Of a stretch of DNA of 64,000 bases, positions 52,160 to 62,884 are shown piece after piece. The notes beneath the pieces are model-generated. The model was given only the letters and a program-made list of their open reading frames with translations. It made no database searches and was not told the origin of the DNA. Position numbers and translations under genes: made by a program. The DNA comes from Megascapheus bottae (taxonomy: Eukaryota; Chordata; Mammalia; Rodentia; Geomyidae), in assembly GCA_024803745.1 (NCBI GenBank), contig JANJXV010000004.1, positions 56,835,858 through 56,899,857 on the forward strand. Reading direction: 5' to 3'. How positions within the stretch are numbered: the first letter of the stretch is position 1; every line of letters starts with the position of its first letter.

Positions 52160-52403
52160 TGTATTTATTTATTTTTTGTCAGTCATGGAGCTTGAACTCT
52201 GGGCCTGGGTGTTGTCCCTGAGCTCTTCAGCTCAAGGCTACCGTCTTACCCTTCGAGCCACAGTGCCACTTCCAATTTTCTAGTGGTTACTTGGAGATAA
52301 GAGTCTCATGGACTTTAGTGCCCTGGCTGGCTTTGGACTGTGATTCTTAGATCTCAGCCTCTTGAATATCTAGGATTATAGGCATGAACCACCATGTCCA
52401 GCT
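52160..52403 (-). mobile_element. B1-Geo SINE
   Basis: Sits in the right target copy of the L1; gctagttattttt follows again at 52406. Confidence 0.88.
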
Positions 52404-53617
52404 GTGCTAGTTATTTTTGAAGTAGGGTCTTAACTTCCTGCCTGGCTGCAATATGGTTATTTTAGGCTTCTTATCATAGCTAGAATAAAAGACACCTACT
52501 ACTGTGTCTAGCTCTGAGCCAGCTCAGGCTGGCTTTGAATTATGATTCCCCAGTCTTATTCTCATAAATTGCAAGAGTTATAATCATTAGCTACTCCTGA
52601 CTGTTGGGACTAGATCACCTTCTGCAAAGCTCTGTCCCCAGATACAATCTCATTGGGATTTAGGGTTGCAACATAGGGATTTGGAGAGGACAGTTCAAAG
52701 CATAGCAGTGGGGAGGAGCCTTATTTAAAGAAAATTTGATGCATAGAAGTCTATTTATGCAATATTATGCATTCACATTATGAAAGGAGTAATGAGAGTT
52801 GGAGGGAATGACTCAAGTAGTAGAGCATCTAAGTTCAAACCCTGGTCCTGCATAAATAAATGTAGACCCTTAAATGTAGACCCTTAAAAGATAAACGTAT
52901 ATAAGACTTTAGATGTGTGTGTGTATGTGTGCATGTAAAACATATTTATAATTGTAAATTGTGGGATTGTTTGAAAAGGGTGAAAATGTTAAAAGGTAAA
53001 CAATACAGAAATACATTGCATCTATGAATAAAGATGGTAGAAATGAAACACTGAAAGCTGTCATATAATAAGAGGGTGGTGGGGATGGGGAAGAAAGTGA
53101 AAGAAAAAGTGGGCTGATATGATCAGAATTTATGTGCATGTGTGCAAGATGAAACATTTGAATTATTAACATGCATTAAAAATGGTGATGAAAGTAAAAC
53201 ATGTCTTGTTTGGATGTCAGTACTAATGGGAAGAAGGATGGTGAATAAAGAGAGTAAATACATTATGCACATGGTAAAAATGGACCAGTGAAGCCTATGG
53301 TTGTTGGTTTGGGAGACTGATGAGGGATGGTGATAGGGGGATGAGTGTGATCAAGGTTGTATGCATACATGGACACCTCATGTTGCACTGCCCCTCCTCC
53401 AACAGCTGTTACTAAAAGATGATAGAAGATAAATGGCTGGGTGACTGCATAGATCTCATCTTTATGGTCATATAACTCCTACTTTGTAGGTGAGATATTG
53501 GGACTAAAGAGAACTGTAAAGATAGAATTCAAACTTAAATGTTTGTAATGTTCATGTTCTTGATACTGTTACTTCATGGGGTTTTTGTTTTCAAAAGTAG
53601 TTAGTCTTTGAATCCCT
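52404..53617 (+). other. Intergenic, largely unrecognised
   Basis: About 1.2 kb without Geo SINEs; a weak ID trace at 52795-52850 and a (TG)n patch at 52914. No gene-like signal. Confidence 0.55.
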
Positions 53618-53632
53618 TAAAAGTATGTTTCC

Positions 53633-53825
53633 CAGGCTGGGAGTTTGGACTAGTGGTAGAGTGCTTGCCTGGCATGCATGAAGACCTGTGTTTGACTTTT
53701 CGGTACCACATACATAGAAAAAGCTGGAAGTGGTGTTGTGGGCCAGGTGGTAGATCTCTAGCCTTGAGAAAGCCCATGGACAGTGTTCAGGCCCTGAGTT
53801 CAAGTCCCAGAACTGGCAAAAAATT
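53633..53825 (+). mobile_element. IDL-Geo SINE
   Basis: Target aaaagtatgtttcc on both sides. Confidence 0.93.
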
Positions 53826-53840
53826 AAAAAGTATGTTTCC

Positions 53841-54291
53841 AAGCCGGGTACAATGGCTCATGCCTATAATCCTAGCTACTCAGGAGACTGAGATCCGAGG
53901 ATTGATAGCAGTTCAAAGCCAGCCTGGGCACTGAAGTCCCTGAGATTTTTTTTTTTTTTTTTTGCCAGTCCTGGGCTTGAGCTCAGGGCCTGAGCACTGT
54001 CCTTGGACTTTCTCAAGGCTAGCGCTCTACCACTTGAGCCTCAGCACCACTTCTGACTTTTTTCTATGTATGTGGTACCGAGGAATCGAACCCGGGTCTT
54101 CATGCATGCTAGGCAAGCACTTTAACCACTAGGCCAAACTCCTGGCCCCAGTCCCTCAGATTCTTATCTCCAGTTAACGACCAGAAAACTGGAAGTGCCA
54201 CTGTGGCTCAAAGTGGTAGAGCTGAAGCGCTCAGGAACAGCGCCCAGGCCCTGAGTTGAAGCCTCAGGACCAACAAGAAAGGGGGGGAAGG
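53841..54291 (+). mobile_element. B1-Geo SINE, interrupted (outer)
   Basis: Starts directly after aagtatgtttcc; split by a reverse IDL-Geo. Confidence 0.9.
53948..54149 (-). mobile_element. IDL-Geo SINE nested in B1-Geo
   Basis: Target agtccctgagatt (53935) and agtccctcagatt (54150). Confidence 0.93.
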
Positions 54292-54454
54292 AACAGGAGC
54301 ATGGCATGAAGCCCTGGGTTTGATTCCTCAGTACCACATACACAAAAAAAGCCAGAAGTGGTGCCATAGCTCAAGTGGTAGAGTGCTAGCCTTGAGAAAG
54401 CTCAAGGATAGTGCTTAGGCCCTGAGTTCAAGCCCTAGGACTGGAGAGAGAGAA
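54292..54454 (+). mobile_element. IDL-Geo SINE, 5' truncated
   Basis: Begins inside the ID half (catggcatgaagccctgg); followed by aaaagtatgtttcc. Confidence 0.85.
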
Positions 54455-54659
54455 AAAAAGTATGTTTCCCTACGGCGGTTTAATGCTTTTGATCATACAA
54501 AATAGTACTTACCAAAATGAACTTCAGGAAATAGAAATGAATTTTTTCCTTGTTGCTGTTTTGTCTTCTTTGTTACTTTATATGTCTGGGAGGGCAAGAG
54601 ACGGCACAGAAATGAAGAAACAGAAGGAAAACATGCAGCAGTGACAACCATTAGACACT

Positions 54660-54822
54660 AAATTGAAATCATCTATACAACTTGAGTGAGAATGGGAGGG
54701 GAAAATAGAGAGAGCAAGGGGAGGGGTGATATTGTCTGAAAAGAAATGTGCTTGTTACCTGACTTAGGAAACTGTAGCCTATGTCTGTCCATCACTTTTA
54801 TAATAACAAAAAATATGTTCTC
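54660..54822 (+). repeat. Family R 3' end
   Basis: Contains tgcttgttacctgacttagg and atcacttttataataac. Confidence 0.55.
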
Positions 54823-55433
54823 TGGGTATTTTAAGTCTTTTATACTTTGCTCATTCTTTTCTTCTTATTTGTGTCTTCTAATTCATCAGCATCACAAACA
54901 TTTTGAAATGTATTTATAGGGAATAGTACTACATTGTTTCTGCTTGGGGAAAACACAGTGAAGTTAAATACTAGATGAGAAAACACTTTTGAAATTTATA
55001 TTAAGGGTATTTTAAGATGATGTTATAAGTATACTAATTTAGTTATACATAGATAATTTTAAATGGTTGCGAGTAACCAATTTTTCTTTTTTTTTGGTTA
55101 AAAATGTTTTAATTAGTTACAGTATAATATAAACAGAAGAAACCAACGTAGTAATAAATGTATATTTCAAAAGTCTTCACAAGATAAAGAACTTTTCCAC
55201 TATTACGTTCTGTATCATTTATGTCTCCTTTGTGTACTCATTTTATTTTCTCCAGTTCCAATTTTACAAAATTGCTAAGTTGAGTTCAAATTCAAGAATT
55301 TGTATGTGGTGCCAAGTTTGGCTGTGGTTTAGTGTTTTACTGTGGTGTGACTGCATTCACCACTATGTAGCCACAACTGTCAATATATGGTATTTATTCT
55401 CTAATCCTAACTACCTAAAAAGTTTCAGCAACT
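54823..55433 (+). other. Intergenic AT-rich sequence
   Basis: No element identified with confidence; 55095-55210 could be an old LINE 3' piece. Confidence 0.45.
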
Positions 55434-56415
55434 TTTTTATTAAAGAATTTATTAACATGGATTTTTACATATTTCAAATGTTGTGTTTAACAAATATTCA
55501 AGAAGGGAATCTATATACAATCACTGGCACTTAGATTTTATAATATAATTAAAATTAGGCTGAGGGTTTGTATGTCATAGATATATATTAACCTATGTAA
55601 TAAAACATTATGTCTATAGAGTCATAAATTTTTATGTCTATGTAGTTGTGTTTATATTTCCAATACCATGTTCATAGCATTCGGTATGCAAATATTGAGT
55701 CCTCGCTCTTGTACTGTTTGAATCTTATAGCCACATATTTAGGATACCATGCGCCTTTTATTCCTTTGGTCTTGTCTCACTCAACATGATTCCCTCTAGA
55801 TTCATCTACTTCTCTGCAAATGCCATTTTGTCTTGTCTGTTGGCTGTGTAGAATTCCATTGTGTGTGTGTGTACCACATTTTTTGCATCTACTCATCTGC
55901 AGTAGGGCCTCTGGATTGTTTCCATCGCCTGGCTATTGTGAATAGTGCAGAGATGAAATAGCTAAGCAGGATTATCATATCCTGGATTATGATGTTCAAG
56001 GTAGATGCCCAGGAGTGGTTCCCTTGCCCATTTAGTGATTGGTTTGTTGGGTTTGAGGGGGATTAGTTTCTTGAGTTCCCTGTAGAGACTTGATATTAAG
56101 CATTTGTCTGATGTATTATTGGTAAATATCTTTTCCCAGTTGGTTGGCTATCTTTCTTCTTTAGTAGCTATGCTTTTATCTGTATAGAAACTTTTTATTT
56201 TTAGGTAGTCCCATTTATCGAGTCTCTCCAATCTGTTGTGACCCGGTGACTCTGTTCAGGAAGTTTTTGCCTGTGCCTATGAGGTCCAGTGTGTCTCCAA
56301 CTCTCTCGTGTAGCAGTTTCAAGGTTTTCGGTCTGATATTGAGGTCTTTGATCCATTTTGAGTTAATGCTTGTGCATGGTGAAATGCTAGGGTCAATTTT
56401 TAGTTTTCTTCATGG
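55434..56415 (-). mobile_element. L1 3' fragment with internal deletion
   Basis: Matches the 3' part of the L1 at 487-2260. Sequence jumps near 56018 from cccaggagtgg to cccttgcccatttagtg, skipping several hundred bases. Confidence 0.88.
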
Positions 56416-56437
56416 ATCATTAAATTTTTAAAATTTG

Positions 56438-56681
56438 ATTTTTTCTTTTTGTCTGTCGTGGGGCTTGACCTCTGGGCTGGAGTGTTGTCTCTGAGCTCTT
56501 CAGTTCAAGGCTATACCGCCCTACTCCTTGAGCCACAGCATCACTTCCAGTTTTCTAGTGTTAATTGTAGATAAGAGTCTCAGGGACCTTAGTGCCTGCC
56601 TGGGCTGGCTTTGAACTGTGATCCTCAGATCTCAGCCTCCTGAATAGCTCGAATTACAGGCATGAGCCTCCATGCCCGGCT
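56438..56681 (-). mobile_element. B1-Geo SINE
   Basis: Flanks aaaatttgatttttt and aaaatctgacttttt. Confidence 0.88.
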
Positions 56682-56816
56682 TAAAATCTGACTTTTTTTT
56701 AAAGCTGTTTTTATTAGCATGCATTTGTAGTACAAAAGGATTTTATGGTAATGATTCTATAAATACATACAGTATAATTTGAACCACTTTTCTTTTTCTC
56801 GGTGGATTTATTTATA

Positions 56817-56818
<2 letters not shown>

Positions 56819-56852
<34 letters not shown>
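56819..56852. repeat. (AC)n microsatellite
   Basis: About 17 AC units. Confidence 0.95.
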
Positions 56853-56854
<2 letters not shown>

Positions 56855-56865
56855 CACATACACAA

Positions 56866-57063
56866 ACCGACCAGGCATGGGTGGCCTACACCTATCACCC
56901 TAGTTACTCAGGAGGTTGAGATCTGAGGATCGCAGTTCAAAGCCAACCTGGGAAAGTATGTAAGACTCGTCTCCAATTAGTAGTAGAGAGCTAGCCTTGA
57001 GCTGAAGAGGTCAGGGACAGCGCCCAGGCCCAGAGTTCAAACTCCATGACTGACAACCCCCCA
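56866..57063 (+). mobile_element. B1-Geo SINE with deletion at the junction
   Basis: Sense; the end of the B1 half and start of the Geo half are missing. Confidence 0.83.
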
Positions 57064-57461
57064 AAAACTACAAAGCACACATACACAGATGCACATTTTA
57101 TCCTTCAGTATTATTTTCTTGCCCTTTTTTTCCCCACCCTCCTTCACAATAGTAGTTTTTTTTTTAAATTTGGTATCATTTATGTTCTTTTCCTATCAAG
57201 TGTTAATAATTAGATATCATTCCTGGTCATATGAATGGTTGTATTCCAATGTTAGCTTATTTATATAAAGCAGTAGAAGGCAGGATTTTGCCCTCATGTT
57301 GTAATTTGTGGGAGAAGGAAAAGGATAGTGATAAAAAAATTGTAATCAACTTCCTTTATGTAACAGAAGGAGGAGGCCACAAAAATTAATCTTTGGAGAT
57401 AGACACTTATCCTTAGAGAAAGCCTCTTAGTTGCCTCTGCTCGTCATAACAACAACAAAAA
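57064..57461 (+). other. Intergenic, unrecognised
   Basis: No repeat recognised before the RPS2 copy. Confidence 0.5.
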
Positions 57462-58386
<925 letters not shown>

Positions 58387-58437
58387 GGGGTATTGTTTTG
58401 GGGAAAGAGATTTTAGGTTTTTAGTTTAGTTTTGTTT

Positions 58438-58889
58438 TTGTGCTAGCTTGCTGTTTGAACTCAAGGGCCTTGGTGCTGTCCCTTAGCTTTTTCACTCAAG
58501 GTAGCAAGTGCTAGCTACTTGAGCCCTAACTCCACCTCCAGCTTTTTGCTGATAAATTGGAGATAAAGAGTCTCCTGAGCTCATGCCTGTAATCCTTGCT
58601 ACTCTGGAGGCTGAGATCTGAGGATCAAGCTTCAAAGCCAGCCCAGGCACAAAATGGCCTGAGACTCTTATCTCCAAATTAACCTCTAGAAAACAGGAAG
58701 TGGGGCTTGGCTCTAGGGAGGGTGGTAGCCTTGAGCTAAAGAGCTCAGGGACAGAGCCCTGGCCAGTTCAAGCCCCATGACCTACCAAAACAAAACAAAA
58801 AAGAGTCTCCTGGACTTTCTGCCTGGATTGTCTTTGAGCTGAGATCCTCAGATCTTAGCCTCCTCCAGTGTGAGCCTCTGGCACCCAGG
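58438..58889 (-). mobile_element. B1-Geo SINE, interrupted (outer)
   Basis: Reverse copy split at aaagagtctcctg. Confidence 0.85.
58578..58799 (+). mobile_element. B1-Geo SINE nested in B1-Geo
   Basis: Opposite orientation to the outer copy; target aaagagtctcctg at 58565 and 58800. Confidence 0.93.
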
Positions 58890-58902
58890 GAGCATTGTTA
58901 TC

Positions 58903-59038
58903 TAGTTTTTTTTTTTTCCATTTTTTAAATTGTAATTAATAGAAGAGTTACATTATATTCACCAGATAGAAGGTGCATTACTTCACATACATTCTCATGT
59001 CTTGGTCCTCATTTCCCTCCCCCTACCCCTGCCCTCTA
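58903..59038 (-). mobile_element. L1 3' end, short
   Basis: Begins ttaaattgtaattaatagaa and stops in the C-rich part. Confidence 0.83.
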
Positions 59039-59076
59039 GTTTCTTTGTAAGGAGTTGTGCTATATAGAGCCGAGTG

Positions 59077-59155
59077 GCAAGCTCAGGGCATATATGAGAC
59101 CTTACCTGCTTCCTTTTTGTCAGGTAAGGTTGTCTCATGTATGCCCTGACCTTGA
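59077..59155. repeat. Inverted repeat (hairpin)
   Basis: Arm cagggcatatatgagac plus cttacctg (59084-59108) pairs with caggtaagg through catgtatgccctg (59121-59148). One T:G-type change and a 2-3-base bulge occur; pairing extends weakly outward. The loop is 12 bases. Confidence 0.85.
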
Positions 59156-59234
59156 CATGAAAGGTTTAGTAAATGAAACAAGGAAGATTGAGTCTAACAC
59201 TTAATGTGTATGTATGTGTACATAGGTTTTTTTG

Positions 59235-59443
59235 TTTTTTTTTTTTTGCCAGTCCTGGCTGGAGCTCAGGGTCTGAGCACTGTCTTTGGACTTTCCTCAA
59301 GGCTAGAGCTCTACCACTTGAGCCTCAGCACCACATCCGGCTTTTTATTTTTATTTTTTTTATGTATGTGGTACCAGTGAATCAAACCCAGGTCTTCGTG
59401 CATGCTAGGCAAGCACTCTACCACTAGGCCAAACTCCTGGCCC
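59235..59443 (-). mobile_element. IDL-Geo SINE with (TTTTA) junction expansion
   Basis: Junction between halves widened to ctttttatttttatt. Confidence 0.9.
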
Positions 59444-59489
59444 TGTTTTGTTTTTTTTTTTTTTTTTTTTAAATGATTCTTTTTGGTCA

Positions 59490-59605
59490 GTTTTAGGGAC
59501 CAAATTGGAGATAAGAGTCTCACAGGCTTTCCTGCCTGGGATGGCTTTGAATCTCAGCCTCCTGAGTATCTAGAATTACAGGTGTGAACCACTAGTGCCT
59601 GGCTT
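59490..59605 (-). mobile_element. B1-Geo SINE, left half
   Basis: Begins at the junction (ggaccaaattggagataaga). Confidence 0.78.
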
Positions 59606-59609
59606 CATA

Positions 59610-59700
59610 TTATTATTATTATTTTGGTATTGGGGATTGAACCCAGGATGTTGCACTTATTAGATTAGTGCTTTGCCACTGAGCTATATTGTAGCTTAAG
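59610..59700 (-). mobile_element. Old ID-like monomer with (TTA)n tail
   Basis: Contains ggggattgaacccaggatgt and gccactgagctata. Confidence 0.65.
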
Positions 59701-60050
59701 CCTGGCACATGTTTTAAGGTGAAATTACAAATTCATTTTAGGACATATGACATTTGAAATGCCTATTAAATATCTGAACTAGAAATGTCAAACAGATATA
59801 ACTAACTGCAGAGGAGTAGCCTAAGGTATGGGATCAAAATTTGAGCATCACCAGCATGTAAGTGTCAAGTCATGAAACCAGATGAGATTATCAAAAGATT
59901 AAATGTACGTAGGAAAGAAAACAGGATTTAAGATCTGGATCCTGGAGAAAGAACTATAAAATAAAACCTTACTTGGAGAAATCCCAAAGTTCATGGGAGA
60001 GAGGCAGATTTTCAGGATGGAAGATAAAAGACCAGCGCTCACTGTCACTT
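59701..60050 (+). other. Intergenic unique sequence
   Basis: No repeat recognised. Confidence 0.5.
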
Positions 60051-60064
60051 AGGCTTTTATTTTT

Positions 60065-60266
60065 TTTATTTTTTATTTTTTGCCAGTCCTGGGCTTGAGC
60101 TCAGGGCCTGAGCACTGTCCTTGGACTTTCTCGAGGCTAGAGCTCTACCACTTGAGCCTCAGCACCACTTCCGGCTTTTTTCTATGTATGTGGTACTTAG
60201 GAATCGAACCCGGGTCTTCATGCATGCTAGGCAAGCACTTTAACCACTAGGCCAAACTCCCGGCCC
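60065..60266 (-). mobile_element. IDL-Geo SINE
   Basis: Perfect target aggcttttattttt at 60051 and 60267. Confidence 0.95.
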
Positions 60267-60280
60267 AGGCTTTTATTTTT

Positions 60281-60716
60281 ATGAAAGACATCATGGGCTA
60301 GCCAGTCTCAGTGATTATGTTTCCATCTAATATAGAGGCAAGAATCCAAGGCCCACGGGTAGTCAAAGGCTACCTGATGGCATTGGTGGAGTTTGGCCTT
60401 GCAGCACTCTGGCCTTGGTCCAGAATGTTCATCACAGAGTTGTGTTCAGAGACTGCTTCACGGTTTGGGTTCACTGTCCCTTTTTTGGACTGTTTTTCCA
60501 AGCTTCTTGATGATTCAGGGACTAGGTAATGTCTTTCTTCTTAGAGATTAGTTTTTTCAGTCACCTGTCCCACCTTTCCTTTGTTATTTTTAATATTTCA
60601 GCCATCCTTGTAGTGGATCATATTTCATTGCTTCTAGCTAGTTTGTCAACAGGTTTTTTTTTTTAATGAAGTATTTAATTAAAGTTCTTAGAGGCCCTTA
60701 GTAGGGATTTGAGATT
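60281..60716 (+). other. Intergenic unique sequence
   Basis: Contains a 72-codon open frame (60311-60529) with no recognisable family; no other gene-like signal. Confidence 0.45.
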
Positions 60717-60730
60717 TCTTCAGGTTTTTT

Positions 60731-60932
60731 TTTTTTTTTTTTTTTTGCCAGTTCTGGGCTTGAGCTCAGGGCCTGAGCACTGTCCTTGGACTTTCTCAAG
60801 GCTAGAGCTCTACCACTTGAGCCTCAGCAACACTTCCGGCTTTTTTCTATGTATGTGGTACCAAGGAATCGAACCCGGGTCTTCATGCATGCTAGGCAAG
60901 CACTTTAACCACTAGGCCAAACTCCCAGCCCC
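60731..60932 (-). mobile_element. IDL-Geo SINE
   Basis: Perfect target ttcttcaggttttt at 60717 and 60934. Confidence 0.95.
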
Positions 60933-60947
60933 ATTCTTCAGGTTTTT

Positions 60948-61660
60948 ATAAATGCTTCGACCTTCTTTTAACTGGGTAGGAAAATTGTTTTCTTTTGTTT
61001 GTGATAATGGAGCCAAAAAGTATTGTCTTGTCAACACACACCATTAAATATAACTTATTTGAAAATATATGTTAGAGAAGCTGTTCACTGACCTACTGCA
61101 GCTGATTCTGTAGATCAGATGAGGATCTGTGTCCTCCAAAAGTATGAAGTACTATGGTTGGACTTAATCTTAAATTCACAACTGCCATTGGAAATTGAGT
61201 TGTGCTGATAACTAAGGTGGAGTAGTTGGTGTGGGGCTTTATCCAATATGACTGATGACCTTTATCACAGGGGAAATTTGATCAGACAGAAAATGCAGGA
61301 GGAAGAGGATGTAAGCCAAGGATAGTTGAGGATGCAGCTGCTTGGGGAGAGACACGGACCAGATTCTTTCATACAGCCTCCCCCCTAGCCTCCCCTCCCC
61401 GACCCCAGAAGTACTGTTTGCCACTTGACCTCTAGGCATTCTGAAGAAATGCATTTCGGTCATTTAAGCCATCTTGTTTATGGTTCTTCATTCTGGCCAC
61501 CCAGGAAAGCAATACTAACACAGGGATCTTTTGCTAATTGTGGCAAGCAGTTACAGCTGCTCCACAGTCCATACGTGCATGAGACTATAGTCTCTTGAGT
61601 GGTTCTTTATCTAATGGTCTAGGACTTCTTTCTAGGAAGGAAGCACTTTGGCAAAGTGCT
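60948..61660 (+). other. Intergenic unique sequence
   Basis: About 700 bp with no recognised repeat. Confidence 0.5.
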
Positions 61661-61667
61661 AAAGGCA

Positions 61668-62025
61668 ACTAGTGCTACGGTCAGAATGTCTGCACACATT
61701 GTCTCCTCACTGTGATCCATTCGGTTTATAATGCCCCCACCCCCCCACCCATGGTAGTGAAATCACTGAATGATGAGGATAGAGGCCTCATATTTAGTAT
61801 CTATAAAAGGGACCCTAAGTTGCCTGGTCTCTTCTGCCAGTGAGGACATGAAGCAACAACCATCTAGAAAGCAAGAAACAGGCCCACCCCAGACACTGCA
61901 CCTGCCAGCACCTTGATCTTCAATTTGGACTAGCCTGTAGAACTATGAGAAGTGAATTTCTGTGTATAAGCCACCCATGCTGTGTTTTTTTTGTTATATC
62001 AACCCAACTGACTAAGATAGCTACC
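61668..62025 (+). mobile_element. MaLR-type (MLT1-like) solo LTR remnant
   Basis: Motifs of the mammalian MaLR LTR end occur in order: aggcccaccccagacactg, cctgccagcaccttgatctt, agaactatgagaa, ataagccacccatgctgtg, then a final ggactaagaca-like ctgactaagata. A promoter-like tataaaaggg is at 61801. No internal retroviral genes are present. Confidence 0.65.
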
Positions 62026-62041
62026 AATTTAATTAAAAGAA

Positions 62042-62255
62042 TACTAATGTCTGTTCCTAGCTCCTCAGGAGGCTGCGATCTGAGGATTGCGGTTTGAAGC
62101 CAGCCCTGGGAAGAAAGTCTGTGAGACACTTACCTCCATTTACCACGAACAAAGCAAGACACAGAGCTGTGGCTCAAGTTGTAGAACATTAGCCTTGAGC
62201 AACCTCAGGGACAGTGCCCAGTTCAAGCTCTAGGACTAGCACCAAAAAACAAAAA
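62042..62255 (+). mobile_element. B1-Geo SINE
   Basis: Sense; 5' end clipped; tail (CAA)n. Confidence 0.83.
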
Positions 62256-62640
62256 CAAAAACCAAACAACAACAACAACAAAAACCAGGAAAAAGTACTA
62301 ACTGCAAAATGGCTCATAAATATGGAGGACTGAGATAAAATCAGCATACTTGCGAAGATTCATAGGCACACAACCAATTCAGATAAGCTAATGAAAATCT
62401 ATATTACCTTGGATGTTTAATTTTTAGGAAATTAGTTCAGGCCTTAAAATCATGTCTACATTAGATTCTATATATCAAAGCCAGAATATCCAGTAGTCTT
62501 CCATTAAAAATTACCTTTTTCTCATACTTAAAAACTGCATGTAGTTTAGTTTTTAACTCTTTTTGGAATGGGATGGAAATAGAAGGATTGCCAGATGGCC
62601 TAGGGTTTATACTTAAGAGAAGTGATAAAATAGTCAAAAA
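62256..62640 (+). other. Intergenic unique sequence
   Basis: No repeat recognised. Confidence 0.5.
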
Positions 62641-62644
62641 GTTC

Positions 62645-62858
62645 AAGCCAGGCATTTGTGACTCATGCCTGTAATCCTGGCTGAGATCTAAGGATTGCCT
62701 TCAGAGCCAGTGTGGGCAGCAAAGTCCTTGAGACTCTTTATCTCTAATTAACCACCCCAAAGCTGGAAGTAGTTGACTGGCTCAAATGGTACAGTGCCAG
62801 GCTTAAGTGAAAAAGCCAGGGAACAGTACTCATACCTTGAGTCACACATACTGGACTG
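62645..62858 (+). mobile_element. B1-Geo SINE, diverged
   Basis: Sense; lacks the ctactcaggaggctg segment. Confidence 0.8.
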
Positions 62859-62884
62859 AATTGAAAGAATAACTATTAAAGCCC

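Noticed and set aside
61801..61810. TATA-like promoter tataaaaggg of a gene
   Set aside because: It lies inside a MaLR-like LTR with no downstream gene.
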